Part shown: one piece after another, positions 1 through 11,660 of the stretch | Layout of the letters: every line of letters begins with the position of its first letter | Numbering within the stretch: position 1 is the stretch's first letter | From: Hevea brasiliensis | Taxonomy: Eukaryota > Streptophyta > Magnoliopsida > Malpighiales > Euphorbiaceae | Length of the DNA stretch: 64,000 bases | Assembly: GCF_030052815.1 (NCBI RefSeq) | Contig: NC_079504.1 | Location: 56,423,502-56,487,501 of the forward strand | Reading direction: 5' to 3' | Made by a program: the position numbers and the translations under genes | The notes under the pieces: generated by a model | Database searches by the model: none | What the model was told of the DNA's origin: nothing | The model's input: the letters and a program-made list of their open reading frames with translations, nothing else

Positions 1-101
1 ATAAATATATTATGTAAACGGAAAAGTGGAAATGCCTTTTATTAATAAAAATATGTACAAGATACATACTAAATGATATGCTCTAGGGCATACTACTAAC
101 A
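1..101 (-). mobile_element. Ty1/copia LTR, terminal 101 bp
   Basis: These bases match the last ~100 bp of both copia LTRs further right (50891-50991 and 58299-58399), ending in the same CTACTAACA. In minus orientation this is the TGTTAG start of an LTR. It abuts gypsy integrase sequence at 102, so a copia element inserted into the gypsy element and most of it lies left of the window. The base block 102-106 (CCTAG) is the expected target duplication; its partner is off-window. Confidence 0.93.
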
Positions 102-3100
102 CCTAGGGCTTAACTTACCTTTTCTTCCAAACCTCAATACCTTCTTCCACGGTGACACCTTGAGGAACACTTTGTCGCTAACCGCATATTCTATTTCTTT
201 TCTCTTCAGGTCGGCATAAGATTTCTGTCTGTCTGAGGCAACCTTTAGATTGGCTTTGATTAGTTTCACTTTCTCCTCAGTCTGTTTCACCAGGTCTGGC
301 CCCACCAGTTTGTCTTCGCCCAATTCAGTCCAGCACACTGGAGTTCTACATTTCCTTCCATACAGTGCTTCATACGGGGCCATTTGGATACTAGCTTGGT
401 AGCTATTGTTGTATGCAAATTCTGCCAGTGGGAGGTATCTATCCCAACTTCCCTCAAACTCAATGACACAACTCCTCAGCATATCCTCAAGGACCTGACA
501 TATATTTCATGTTATTGTTATCATTTTAGTTCAATAGTTGTATTAATTCAATTGATTTAATTGTTTACCTGGATTACTCTTTTGGATTACCCATCCGTCT
601 GAGGATGGAATGCTGTGCTGAAGTGGAGTTGTGTACCCAAGGACTCATGCAACTTCTTCCAAAATCTCGATGTAAACATTGGGTCTCGATCAGATATGAT
701 GGAAAGTGGAATTCCATGCAGTATAACTATCTCACTGATATACAATTCTGCTAACTTCTCCAGTGAGTAGTCAGTCCTAACTGGCAGAAAGTGTGCTGAC
801 TTAGTCAATCTATCTACTATCACCCATACTGCATCATGTTTCTTCTGGGTGAGAGGTAGACCACTTACAAAATCCATGGTAACCCGATCCCATTTCCATT
901 CAGGTATGCGTATAGGCTGTAGCAAACCCGATGGAACTTGATGTTCTGCCTTGACTTGCTGATATATCAAACATTTAGTCACATAGTCAGCTATGTCTTT
1001 CTTCATACCAGGCCACCAATACTGAAGCTTCAGATCATGATACATCTTTGTACTTCCTGGGTGCATAGCATAAACACTGGTATGTGCCTCTTTCAGAATA
1101 CTGGCTTTCAATTCCCCATTATCTGGTACACATACTCTTCCTTTGTAGTAGAGACACCCATCTGCTTTCACCTCATAGTCAGTTGCTTTTCCCTCAGAGA
1201 TTTTGCTCATAATAGCCATTAGCTTCTCATCTACTTTCTGCCCATCTAAAATCTGCTGTAACAGGTTTGGCCTCACTTGCAACTCAGCCAAAATAGCTCC
1301 ATCTCGAACCAAAGATAGACGGGCATTCAATGATCTCAAAGCTGTGATGGATTTTCTGCTCAAAGCATCAGCAACTACATTTGCCTTCCCAGGATGGTAG
1401 TCAATTACACAATCATAATCCTTCAGGAACTCAATCCATCGTCTCTGTCTAAGGTTGAGCTCCTTCTGGGTTGGCAAGTATTTCAGGCTTTTGTGGTCCG
1501 TGTAAATGTAGCACTTTTCACCATACAAGTAATGCCTCCATATCTTCAGTGCGAAGATAATTGCTGCAAGCTCTAGATCATGGGTAGGGTAATTTTGTTC
1601 ATGTGGCCTTAGCTGCCTGGAAGCATAAGCGACCACTTTTCCCTCTTGCATCAATACACACCCTAACCCATTATGAGAGGCATCACTATAGACCACAAAG
1701 TCCTTTCCTGACACTGGCTGTGTTAACACTGGTGCCTCTGTCAACATAGCCTTCAACTTTTCAAAACTGGTCTGACACTTGTCATTCCAGTCAAATCTGA
1801 CGTTCTTGTGTAACAACTTAGTCATTGGAGTAGCTATTAAGGAAAATCCCTTCACAAATCTCCTGTAATACCCAGCTAGCCCCAAGAAGCTTCTGACCTC
1901 AGTTGTATTTCTGGGAGGCTTCCATTCCATCATTGCTTCTATTTTCTTGGGATCCACCCTAATCCCATCAGCTAACACTATGTGTCCAAGGAATGCAATC
2001 TCATTCAACCAGAAGTCACACTTGGACAACTTCGCATACAGCTTCTTTTCTCTCAGGGTTTGCAAAATAATCCTCAAATGCTCATCATGTTCTTCCCTGG
2101 TCTTGGAGTACACCAGAATATCATCAATAAAGACCACTACGAACCGATCTAGGTATGGATGGAAGATACGGTTCATAAGGTCCATAAATGCTACTGGTGC
2201 ATTTGTTAGGCCAAAGGGCATCACCAGAAACTCATAATGCCCATACCGGGTCCTGAATGCAGTCTTTGGCACATCTACATCCTTCACCCTCAACTGATGA
2301 TACCCTGATCTGAGATCAATCTTAGAAAATACTCCTGCTCCCTTCAACTGATCAAACAGATCATCAATTCTAGGTAACAGATATTTGTTCTTCACAGTCA
2401 CTTTATTCAACTACCGGTAATCAATGCAAAGCCTCAAAGTCCCATCCTTCTTCTTTACAAACTGCACTGGAGCTCCCCATGGTGACACACTGGGGCGTAT
2501 AAACCTCTTATCAAGTAACTCTTGCAATTGAGTTTTCAACTCCCTCAATTCCGTGGGTGCCATCCTATAAGGAGTAATGGAAATGGGTGCTGTACCCGGC
2601 AGTGTCTCAATAGCAAATTCAACTTTCCTTTCTGGTGGCAAACCAGGCAACTCTTCAGGAAATACCTTTGGGAAGTCTCTTACTGTGGGTATATCACTCA
2701 GGTTTGGCTTAGCCTGCCTAGTATCCACCACATGTGCTAGGTAGGCTTCACAGCCTTTTCTCATCATTCTTCTTGCAATCGTGGTGAGATAACATTGGAC
2801 AGAAATCATCCTTTCACCCACAACAGTGATCTCATTAGCCTCAGAAGTTTTCAGAGAAATTCTCTTCAATTTGCAATCAACTACTGCCTGATGACGTGAC
2901 AACCAGTCCATTCCCAAAATCACGTCAAACTCATGGAAAGGCAACTCAATTAAATCTGCCAAGAATTCATACCCCTGAATCCTTAACGGGCAACCCTTGT
3001 ACACTTTGTTCACCACTACACTGTGGCCCAATGGATTAGTGACCAGGATGTCTTGGTCACTCTCCCCTACTAGTATCCCCCTTTCTACGGGTAGGTTGAT

Positions 3101-3529
3101 GCAGATGTATGAATGAGTGGATCCTAGATCCACTAATGCATGCACAGATGTATTGTAGAGGGAGAACGTACCCCTGATGACGTCTGGGGCATCTTGCTCC
3201 TCCTGAGCTCTCATGGCATAAGCTCTGGCAGGTGGTCTGTTATCAGGCCTCTCTGCTGGCTCAGATGCAGGCCTCTGAGATGATCCCACTGCCTCAGATT
3301 TGCCAGATTTCCTACCCCTTTGTGGTGCGGGAGGCAGTGCATGCGCTTGCGTTGGAGCAGCTGTAGTGGTTCTGCGTGGACAGTTCCTCAACTGATGCTC
3401 TGTTGACCCACACCTTAAGTAGGCACCAGTCACTCTCCAACACTCCCCCTTGTGCCACTTCAGGCAATGTGGACATGCAGAAGATGCTGGGGCTGGTCCC
3501 CTGAACCCCATCCCTGGAGAGCTGCCCAC
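102..3529 (-). pseudogene. pol: gypsy pol polyprotein (end of gag, PR, RT, RNase H, IN), broken
   Basis: Reverse transcriptase/integrase polyprotein of element I. From 3529 leftward: two zinc-knuckle-like motifs ([12 protein letters not shown], then [14 protein letters not shown] with the first Cys changed to Tyr); an aspartic protease whose active-site triplet reads DLG (Asp134) instead of DS/TG, followed by GMDWLSRH; the start of RT; and an in-frame TAG at 2411-2413 where Gln is usual. The next frame (2410-587, 607 aa) holds the RT core with FIDD at residues 94-97, RNase H (YSDAS), the HHCC region (one Cys replaced, KCLIYQQ) and the integrase core (MDF, SRDP-type motif). The integrase then meets a stop, loses its catalytic Glu to Lys and is split by a 74-bp insert before resuming at 494-102. 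Clearly a dead copy. Confidence 0.95.
495..568 (-). other. Intron-like 74-bp insert in integrase
   Basis: On the minus strand the coding text reaches CAG, then GTAAAC...ATGTCAG, then resumes GTCCTTGAG. The insert is 74 bp, very AT-rich, starts GT, ends AG and has CTAAAAT near its 3' end as a possible branch site. Its length is not a multiple of three, yet removal at the GT and AG restores the family reading frame exactly. Seen directly: the boundaries and the frame. Inferred: that it is or was an intron. A short AT-rich insertion flanked by fortuitous splice-like bases is the alternative. Confidence 0.6.
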
Positions 3530-4432
3530 TGATGGTGTGGACTGACCTCTCCTAGGGGTAAACTGTGGCCTAGGCCCCTGAGACTGACCCTGACCTTGTG
3601 GTTGACCTGAACTCTATGCAGGTGGACCCTTGAACTTCTTCCCAAATGCAGGAGATGAACTAGACTGACCTGGGCCCCTCTTCTGTTGTCTCTCTCTTCT
3701 GGTCTGCTCACTTATTCTAACCTTTTCAACCTTTATTGCAGCTTCCACTAACTTGGTGAAGTCTATGATTCCCAAGGTAGTGATCATGATCTTTATGTTG
3801 TCATTTAGTCCCTCTTCAAATCTCTTACACCTTTCAGCCTCATTAGGGACTATCTCCCTTCCGTAGCGGCTCAATCTAACAAATTACTTTTCATACTCAA
3901 GAATCGACACTGTCTGCCTCAGATTAATGAACTCTCTTCTTCTCTCTTCCAGGTATACACTACCCATATATTTCTTCTTAAATTCAGAGAGGAAGAAGTC
4001 CCAAGTTATAACTTCTGGCTGCACTTCACTGGATACCGTGTCCTACCATTCATATGCATCATCTTGCAATAAAGATATGGCAGCTTCTAAATTTTGCTCT
4101 GGAGTGCAGTGGAGTTGTTTTAAAACTCACGCTTTGCTCAACCAATTCTCAACCGCAATGTAATCATCTTCTCTCTTGCCAAAGAAGTCCACGCTCCAAA
4201 CTTTCTCAATTTTTCAGTGTGATTTTGGTTGTGGAGGTGGTGGTGGTGGTCTGCTGCATTACCCGGCCATTTGTCCAAGAATTCGGCCATTTCTTTGGAA
4301 CATGGCCTATGGAGGCCGAGTGGCTCGCTTGAGTGGCGGAGCGTGTTCTCCCATACCCCTAGTCTCAGCTGCTGCAGGTGGAGCATGAGTCTCCACTTCC
4401 TCCTCAACTGCCCACTGTGATGTAGGGTCCAT
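3530..4432 (-). pseudogene. gag: gypsy gag, frameshifted
   Basis: Capsid/nucleocapsid part of element I. The start at 4432 (MDPTSQ) is chosen because the same N-terminus opens the gag of element II at 33467. A Pro-rich stretch encoded by a GGT-rich repeat (4229-4250) follows, then LEKLRKF-like and WLSKA-like blocks typical of gypsy gag. A recognisable C-terminal capsid block lies at 3874-3614 (SRYGREIVPNEAERCKRFEEGL). Several frameshifts and stops separate the pieces, and the reading frame changes again before the zinc knuckles near 3529. It lies ~110 bp inside the primer site, as expected for gag. Confidence 0.88.
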
Positions 4433-4542
4433 ATCCTATTCAAAATAAGAAAGACAAACAGATCTGCATTAGTGTCACCTCGACTCTTACAAATGCAATG
4501 CATGGTATGGACTCAATCTAGGCCCAGAAACGCCTAAACCGT

Positions 4543-4554
4543 GCTCTGATACCA
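4543..4554 (-). promoter_or_regulatory. Primer-binding site, tRNA-iMet type
   Basis: The minus strand reads TGGTATCAGAGC, complementary to the 3' end of plant initiator tRNA-Met. It starts five bases inside the LTR edge at 4560, the normal position for first-strand priming. Confidence 0.93.
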
Positions 4555-4559
4555 CTAAA

Positions 4560-7500
4560 TGTGACACCCCTTACCCATCTACAGTATATCCGAGTAAGAT
4601 ATGTCACACGGTGTATCGGAACACTCTATTTTATTTTAATTAATTTTGATCATAGTTTTGAATATAACTTGTGAAATATAATTCATTTAAGGCATTTATT
4701 GACATTATAATTTATTTGAGGTTTCGAAAATTTTATAGAAAATTCGGCAGAGTACCGGCTAAAAATGGAGAAAACAGTTCTTCGGAACCTGTGAAAAACA
4801 CTTCCAAAATCATTTCCAAACAATCCCAACTCCATTTTATCAACAAAGTCTTAATATGATTTTCAACAACCTTTCCATTACTCAAACATTCATTTCTCAT
4901 GATACTCATATACAAGCAATAAATAAACACTCAAATTTTTACATTCATAACCACAATTTTCATTATTTACATGGACATCAAAATACATTACATAAGTTCA
5001 ATTACATATGAGAAAATAAAAATTAGTTACAAAATACCAAAATGAAACCTAGTGTCCTACCAATGCACTGAAGATGGTGAGGTGACACGGACACTATGCA
5101 GAGCTGCAGGATGGTCTCACCCAGTCTGCGGTCTACTGGGCTCTCGATCAGTATCTCCAGAACCTACGCGTGGCAAAAGCAACGCGCTAAGCAATAATGC
5201 TTAGTGGTGCCAATAATAAAATAAAAAGACATAACAGAAATAAATATGCATTGAATGTATCGATGTTTTACTTGTTTTGTACTCGTTATAATCATTTATT
5301 TCATTAATTTTATCCACTTTCATTCTTTTGGTTGCCCAAGTAACCTATACTGAACGACTGGACTGGATAAACATGTAAACTGGCACTGGGTATCAAGTAC
5401 CTCGGGCCGTCACACCATCGGTCACATATGTATCTCCCGGTGTGCATGAGCAGCTAACAAGTCAGAATAATATGAGGCACGAGGCCAAGTCTCAACACAA
5501 TGTCAAAATGGCTAAAAGCCATAAAATCACAGAATGGCATAATGCCATGTGCAGTACTGCTAACTGAACCCTATTGGCATGCCAAACTATCCAAACCAAT
5601 CTTGTTAGGTATACTAGGGCATTTGATGCTTTAGAATTCTTCAATTTTGGGATTTCAAGTTTTGATGTTACTATTCACTTCATTAGTCAACAAAAATGTT
5701 GACTTTTGCATAGAAAATAGGTACATTGGTTTTGACACTCCCAACATACCACATTTTGCATTCAAAACTTGTTGGCATTAATCACCAATACCATTTCTAA
5801 GCTTAAACTAAGGGAGCAGAATTTTTCAGTTTTCATACCTAAACTTTACTGTTCCATTAGTTGCTGTTGCAGTGAGAATTTGAGAAAATGATAAACATGA
5901 AAGTTGTTCCTTATTTTGTCTAGTTGAATTTCTTTTTTTGAATCACTCCATTTGGAGTTTTGTAGCTCCAGTTATGGTCCAAAAACCACAGCTGGCCGGA
6001 TTGAAAAATTGCAGAACTGACCATATCTACAGTGCAGTGAATAGTGACTGCAACTGCCTTGTTGGATAGGTTCTGGTCATAATTTGGGGTAGGTTTCTTC
6101 ATGAAAGTTGTTTTTCTATATCTTAACTTGTTGCTGTAAAAATTTCAGGTCAATTGGGCCATTCTACAATGAGTTATGGCCAAATGAACAATTACTGTTC
6201 ATTTGGTCATTCTGCAGAATCTGGTTGCAGGACATCCGGATTGGGGCCAGTTTTTGGTCCACTTGCTTTGGTCTTTTGGGCATGGTTTCTTCACCAAAAT
6301 TGTGCCATTATGTGTCTAGTTTCATGTCCAATTGGCCAAACACCAATTGAACCTACACAGCCAGAGTTATGGCAGTCCAAACAGGCTGGACTCACAGCCT
6401 CACCTGCTGCCCTCACTAGGCAGCATACCAATTCATTTTGTAATACCCTAATTCACTTCAAATTATGGTCAACTTACCTCAAATGGTCACTAATTGACCA
6501 TTAGAATGTTCACTCACCATTTCATGAGCAAAGTCCAAGTTTCACCCCCAAAACCCTAATTCCCATTATGAATTTACACAAGATACCTTAATTACCTCAC
6601 TAATTCATTATCCACATATATATATTCTTTAATCATGATCTCTAGTCCACTCTAAGTCCATCAAAAACAATCAATCTTATCCCTTCCTTAGGGCTGCCGA
6701 AATTCATAGTGTACATACACATGAATTTTATTCATTTAATCCACAAATCCTTACTCATTTTAAGTCTCTAACATGGAATAAGAGAGATTTATGTATAGAT
6801 AGGCACTAACCTCTTGTAGGGCAGAATTTTCTCAAGCTTAAACTTCACTTTCTTTCCTTTTCTAGGCTGCCAAACACTTCCCCAAGAGGTATAGACAAGT
6901 TTTAATAAAAGATGTCTAGGGTTTTGTAGTGAAAATTCATGGGAAAATGGAAGTGATGAAAGAAATTTTAATGGAGGGAGATGGAAGAGAGGGTCACGGC
7001 TTGAAGAGGAAGAAGAAACCAGAAATTGGTTTCTTAATTTGTCATTTTTCCGTTTTTAAAGAATTTTTGTTGTGTTGTTGAATATTGATTAGTGGAGGGC
7101 ATTTAAATAACATAGTGATGTCATAATTAAGGATTTAAGTCATTTTCTTTTTCTTTATTTTCTATTCATTTTTAATTTAATTTTTAGCAATATTTATTCA
7201 TATTTTAGATCATAATAATTATTTACTTAACTGGACAAGTCGGCCAAAAATCGTCTCTGAAGGCGAAATGACCAAAATGCCCTCCGTTTGGCTTAATGGG
7301 TCAAAATTGTCTGTACCGATTGAAAAATTTTTCTAAATATTTTCTTGGCATTCTAATGCCATAGGAACCTCTATGACCCTTCTCTGGAGTCCTAAAAATT
7401 GTTTTATGAATTTTTCCCCGGGTCTAGGGCTCTTAGTTGCGAGAACCGCAACTTCCCTCTGGGTTACCCATCACTTGGGCACCGGCTCATTTAACTTGGT

Positions 7501-7666
7501 TGTATTTTATTTCTAAAATTTTTACTAAATTTTTCTTATTAATATTTGAGTTAATTATGGTTCCTCACTTTAGTTTAAATATTTTTCCAAATGTTCTAGC
7601 TGTCCGGACCAACACTGGTCACCGGAACAGTTGAATGTACGGAGTTACTACAGGGAGGGTGTTACA
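4560..7666 (-). repeat. 5' LTR of gypsy element I (3107 bp)
   Basis: Bounded by TGTGACACCCC on the left and GGGTGTTACA on the right (TG...CA in element sense). It is homologous in reverse orientation to the LTRs of element II (22506 onward). It contains the shared blocks described elsewhere: an inverted repeat at 6180-6206, a TTTGAATCACTCCATTTGGAG block at 5936-5970 and a TGATGTCA motif near 7115. Reading frames inside it are short and not conserved as protein. No gene is seen in the 3.1 kb. Confidence 0.93.
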
Positions 7667-7671
7667 ATTCC
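7667..7671. other. Target-site duplication ATTCC, right copy
   Basis: Five bases directly right of element I. The undisturbed target is visible at 14078-14082 in the intact sister LTR, where AGCC-ATTCC-AACAC is continuous. The left copy is off-window. Confidence 0.8.
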
Positions 7672-8935
7672 AACACACTTCATTTGGTCACCATTGACCA
7701 TTTCTCACTTCAAATTAGGTCCAAGACATCTTTTACCAATTTTTCAGATTTTTGGTCTCTAAACCCTAATGTCCAAAACCCTAATTCACTCTAATTGTTA
7801 CATTTAACCAATTTAATGCTTTTAACTATCATCACTCAATTAATTAAGATTCATATACTCATTCAAATCCATCAAACCATGCAAATATGTCCCCATACAC
7901 ATGCTGGCTGAAATTTCAGTTTGGTCCTTCAACAATTTTTTATTTCATTTTAAGCATATTTCTAAGTTAACTAAGTTATAAACACAAGTAATAAACTCAT
8001 TTGTAACATAAATCACTAACCTTTGTGTAGCAACTTCTAACTCCCTTTTTCTCCAATTTTCTTTCTTCTTTTCTTCTTTGTTTGATGACCAATCTTCTTC
8101 TCAAGTGATTAAATCAAGTTTTTATGAAGCAATTATGGGAGAAGTTGAGGTTTAGTAAGGATTTGAAAGGTTGAGTGCAAGCTTTAATGGAGGAAAATTC
8201 ATGGAGATGAGAGGGAGAGTGAGGCGGTACAAGGTGAAGAAGAAGACTAAATGATATATATTTTTTTCTTTTCCTTTCTTTTATTTATTTTGTCTTATGG
8301 AAGACCCCAAAAAAAATCAATTTAATTAATTTATTAATTATAGGATTTATGGCATCATGCATGATGCCATGCATGATGTCATCTCCCTACACCTTTTTCA
8401 TTTCTTTTTTTTTCTATTTATTTTTCTATTAGTTCTTTAATTTAATTCTCGATTCTAAAATTTTCTTTTCTCCGATTTTATTTGACAATTGGGTCAGGAG
8501 TCAGCTCTCGGGGTCAATTGACCAAATTGCCCCTCGCCGGTTCTACCCGGTTTGCAATTAATTCAATATTTCTTCTAGCTCCCTGACCTAATTATTTGAC
8601 TGGCTTAACAATTCTTTTTCGTGATTTTCTCTTATCCACTGTATTCGTAATGGTCCTAAGGACCGCGGCATCACATTTTATGGTTCGAAATTTGAGTTTA
8701 AATCGACTTCGCAGTCGTTCTCGAGAAGGTCACCCATCGCTGTGACTCTCAGCTCGTTTAACTTCTTATGTTCTGTTTTTCTTATTTATACTTAACTAAT
8801 TGACAATTACTAATTATTTGTGTTTATGGCTTATCTAGTTGTCTTAAGTGTGGTTCTAATTCCCTTAATTGTCCAGACCGACTCCGGTCACCAGAACAGT
8901 GAAATATACCAGGCTATGCAAATAGTGGTGTTACA
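7667..8935 (-). repeat. 3' LTR of element III, truncated by element I
   Basis: These 1269 bp align end to end with 14078-15346, also 1269 bp, with scattered substitutions. The left portion was displaced by the insertion of element I. It ends GGTGTTACA, the TGTAACACC start of the LTR in element sense. It includes a perfect 22-bp palindrome at 8349-8370. Confidence 0.95.
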
Positions 8936-8950
8936 ATTCTTCCCCCCTTA
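8936..8950 (-). promoter_or_regulatory. Polypurine tract of element III
   Basis: The minus strand reads TAAGGGGGGAAGAAT directly before the TGTAACACC LTR start. This is the second-strand primer position. The preceding bases encode the usual chromovirus end (ATTTCGAGGACGAAATT). Confidence 0.9.
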
Positions 8951-8982
8951 AAATAATTTCGTCCTCGAAATTTTACCTGGTA

Positions 8983-9084
8983 TCAGTCTCTGAACAGTTG
9001 TGGGTGCTGTCTCCTCATATCCTATTCACGCTCCTAAGTAGCTTCCTGGCCTGAATGATGGTTCCTTAGTACTTTAACCAATAT
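8983..9084 (-). pseudogene. Remnant of the C-terminal end of chromovirus pol
   Basis: The minus strand from 9084 reads ILVKVLRNHHSGQEAT, stop, ERE, stop, DMRRQHPQLFRD, stop. This resembles the last residues of chromovirus integrase/chromodomain proteins (VKVLWRNH..EEATWE..DMR..YPHLF). It shows that element III derives from a full chromovirus and lost the middle of pol. Two internal stops; only ~34 codons remain. Confidence 0.75.
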
Positions 9085-10185
9085 TATTTACTTATCGATT
9101 GCTTACCTCATATGCCAAGTTTCTTATGAGCTTCTGTCATAAGTTAGATTCAAATTCATTTCAATTTTAGAGGTAAGCAAATCTGTGTGCTAGTGGATCC
9201 GCTTTTCTAGGACCTCGTGTGATCCTATGGGTGAGAACTTAGTTTTACCCTTTTCTTATCAAATCTCTTAATCATTTGATGTAACCTTCAGTTTAGTTTA
9301 GAATATTTTAGTCTTTTCTTACTGTTGTTTTAGCAATTATTTTCTTTTGTGGTCGTTTCTTTCTTGGCCATAGGTCCATAACCATTATCTTACCATCTCC
9401 ATTTATGACCAAGGCCTATGTGCCATTTTGCACTATCTTGTTTGCTTTGGTTTAACTTATTTCTTTCTTGATAAAATAATTCGGAATATCGTTACACATC
9501 TTAAGTAAATTGCTTGCCTTGGTGGCAATTCCTCATCTAGTATTTTTCTCATTTCTTACTGTTCTATTTATTTTTATCTATCAATATTCTATAGCTTATT
9601 TTGCAATGATGTGTAGTCTTTATTTTTTTTTGTACTAAACTATAACCTTTCAATATTCTAACTTTAGAGTTTTAAATCCCAGGTTAGGATTTTCGAACTC
9701 CTTTCCAATAAGAAAACTTTATCTTATCATAACTGTACCAAAACAGATGTCGTTTGCAACTATTCTTATTCTTGTGTATTATTGGGTAGTACGTAGCTCT
9801 CACAATAAATCCCAAGTCAGTACTGTAATCTACAGCTTACAACACAAACATCAAGAATATTTCATAGTTACTACGATACATCCCAATAGAACAAACTTCC
9901 CTATATCTTATTTCTTTTAAATTCACTAATATCTTGAACTTATTTTGATTATGATACCCACTGACATCTATCAGCAGTAATACCCTTACCCTCATCTAAG
10001 GTAGCTATATTACTATAACTTACTTTTAGTTTCTCTTTTCTTACATAATTAGGCTTACTAATTAACTTTACAAATTCTTGTGTGCTAGCAAATACTTTTC
10101 ACTAACAAACTCTTCCAAAATTAATTTTAAAAAGACTAGTCACTAACATATCAAAATTGATTTTTTTTTAATACATATACATATC
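9085..10185. other. Non-coding filler inside element III
   Basis: About 1.1 kb, AT-rich, lying between the pol remnant and gag on the minus strand, where protease to integrase would be expected. I see no retroviral motif, no long frame on either strand and no repeat structure. It could be badly decayed pol or foreign sequence. Confidence 0.5.
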
Positions 10186-11475
10186 TCAGTTAAGAATTAA
10201 GAAAATACCAGCAACCATACCAGAAGTCTCATCCTCGTCTTTCTGTCGCATAGTGTATACTCTCACTGGAGCATCGCCTTGTCTTGGTTGATTCACAGTA
10301 CTCTGACTTCCAGGTGTACTACCCCTACCTCTGCCTCTGCCTCTACCAACTGTTGGTAAACTCTTCGGGGTAGAAACTTGGGCTGATCCTTCTGCCGTGG
10401 TAAATGATCCATAACGGCGTGGACTTATGCAATCCTTAGCAAAATGACCAGTCCCTCCATAGTTGAAACATGCTCCTATAGCTCTATAACATACTCCACT
10501 TTGTGGTTTACCACAAGTCTCACAAAGTCAATCCGATAGCGTATTTCTGTGTCTCTGTTGAGTTTTCTGATCGGATTGGGATGGTCTTTGTCTAGAAGAT
10601 ATACCTCTACTTGATTCGCGCGAGCTAGATCCTCCAAAATGTTTTCTTTTCCTAGAGCCACTCTCAGTAGCTTGACCAGTAACCTTTTAAGTTTTGTCTT
10701 TCTCTTGCGCACTCTTTTTCACTGCCCATTCTGATTATATCCTTTCCAGTTCCAGGGCTTGTGAAATCAATTCAGAAAAATTTTGGTGTCGGAACCCTAC
10801 CACTTGCATTCTCAAGCTAGGCCTCAATCCAGCCTCAAACCTTTTACATCGGTCTCTGGGGATGGAGAGTAAGCTTCCAGCATAATGGCTTAGCCTTGAA
10901 AAATCCCGCTCATACTCTGTTACAGTTCTATCTCCTTGCTTTAAACTTAAAAACTCTTGCAGCTTCATGTCTACATAAGTATCGGGGACCCACTTTTACC
11001 GAAATTCCCTTAAAATGTCTACCCATGTGAGGACTATTGGCTCTACCAGACTGTAGGAGATGGTCTTCCACCACTCATATGCATCCCTTTGGAGAAGTGA
11101 TACTGAATATTCGAACTTCAACTATTTAGCACATTGTAGTTTTCTGGAAAACCATTCCATCCTCTCTAACCACTATTCTGCTTCTAGTGGATCCATTGTT
11201 TCTTTGAATTCTGTAGCCCCAAATTTCATTAATTTCTCATATTGCTGAGCTGGAGGCTATGGTTGTGCTGCAGGTGCTTATGTCTGTGCTTGAGGTGGCA
11301 CATTTCCCGCCATTTGTTGAAAGAACATAGCCATCTGCTGTGCAAACTGAGCAGGGAACTGCGGTGCTTGAGGAGGAGCTGGAGTGGCTGACCCACTCAC
11401 ATTCTGGAGTGTTGGGGCTTCTCCTTAGGCCTCATCCTCGATAGATTGCTCTACGAAATGATCTCCCTCCTCCAT
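10186..11475 (-). pseudogene. gag: gypsy gag of element III, broken
   Basis: Minus-strand gag from ATG at 11475 (MEEGDHFVEQS). A Pro/Gln-rich N-terminus is followed by capsid blocks (YEWWKT; TVTEYERDFSRLSHYAG; CKRFEAGLRPSLR at 10968-10735) and a basic Ser/Arg linker. The nucleocapsid has CETCGKPQSGVC and then CFNYGGTGHFAKDC, in which the second Cys of the CX2CX4HX4C knuckle is Tyr. A run of alternating Arg-Gly (GRGRGRGRG) follows. The frame ends at VAGIF, the point where protease would start. Several in-frame stops (one 17 codons in) and frameshifts are present. It packaged RNA in the ancestor; this copy is dead. Confidence 0.88.
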
Positions 11476-11641
11476 TCTGTTTTCCAGAAATTTTCTACTC
11501 TCTGATAACAAACACAAGGAGGTTGACCTCCGTTAGTGCATATTCATGATATGAATATGTCATATATATCAAACATTTGAGCAGTTGTATTTACAGACAA
11601 AATATTTAAAATTCAAAGTTCAAAATTTATTTTAAAACCTT

Positions 11642-11653
11642 GCTCTGATACCA
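11642..11653 (-). promoter_or_regulatory. Primer-binding site of element III
   Basis: The minus strand reads TGGTATCAGAGC, tRNA-iMet type, with TGTTTAG between it and the LTR edge at 11661. Confidence 0.92.
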
Positions 11654-11660
11654 CTAAACA

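Larger units (their letters stand above)
102..7666 (-). mobile_element. Ty3/gypsy chromovirus-type element I, incomplete
   Basis: Minus-strand LTR retrotransposon. Reading leftward it has a 5' LTR (7666-4560), a tRNA-iMet-type primer site, gag, then protease, reverse transcriptase, RNase H and integrase, and is cut at 102 by a copia LTR. The 3' part of integrase, any chromodomain, the polypurine tract and the 3' LTR lie outside the window. The integrase tail ending in RFGRKGKLSPR is typical of the Tekay/Del group. The right flank ATTCC (7667-7671) is a target duplication inside the LTR of another gypsy element. Stops, frameshifts and lost catalytic residues make it inactive. Confidence 0.95.

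Noticed and set aside
938..1222. 94-codon plus-strand frame
   Set aside because: Opposite strand of the gypsy pol remnant; no motif.
4543..4554. tRNA-Met-like sequence
   Set aside because: Only the primer-binding 12 bases are present, here and at the other LTR edges; no tRNA cloverleaf.
6545..6560. Telomere-like AAACCCTAA words, also near 7755-7790 and 14175
   Set aside because: Single scattered copies inside LTRs, not a tandem array.
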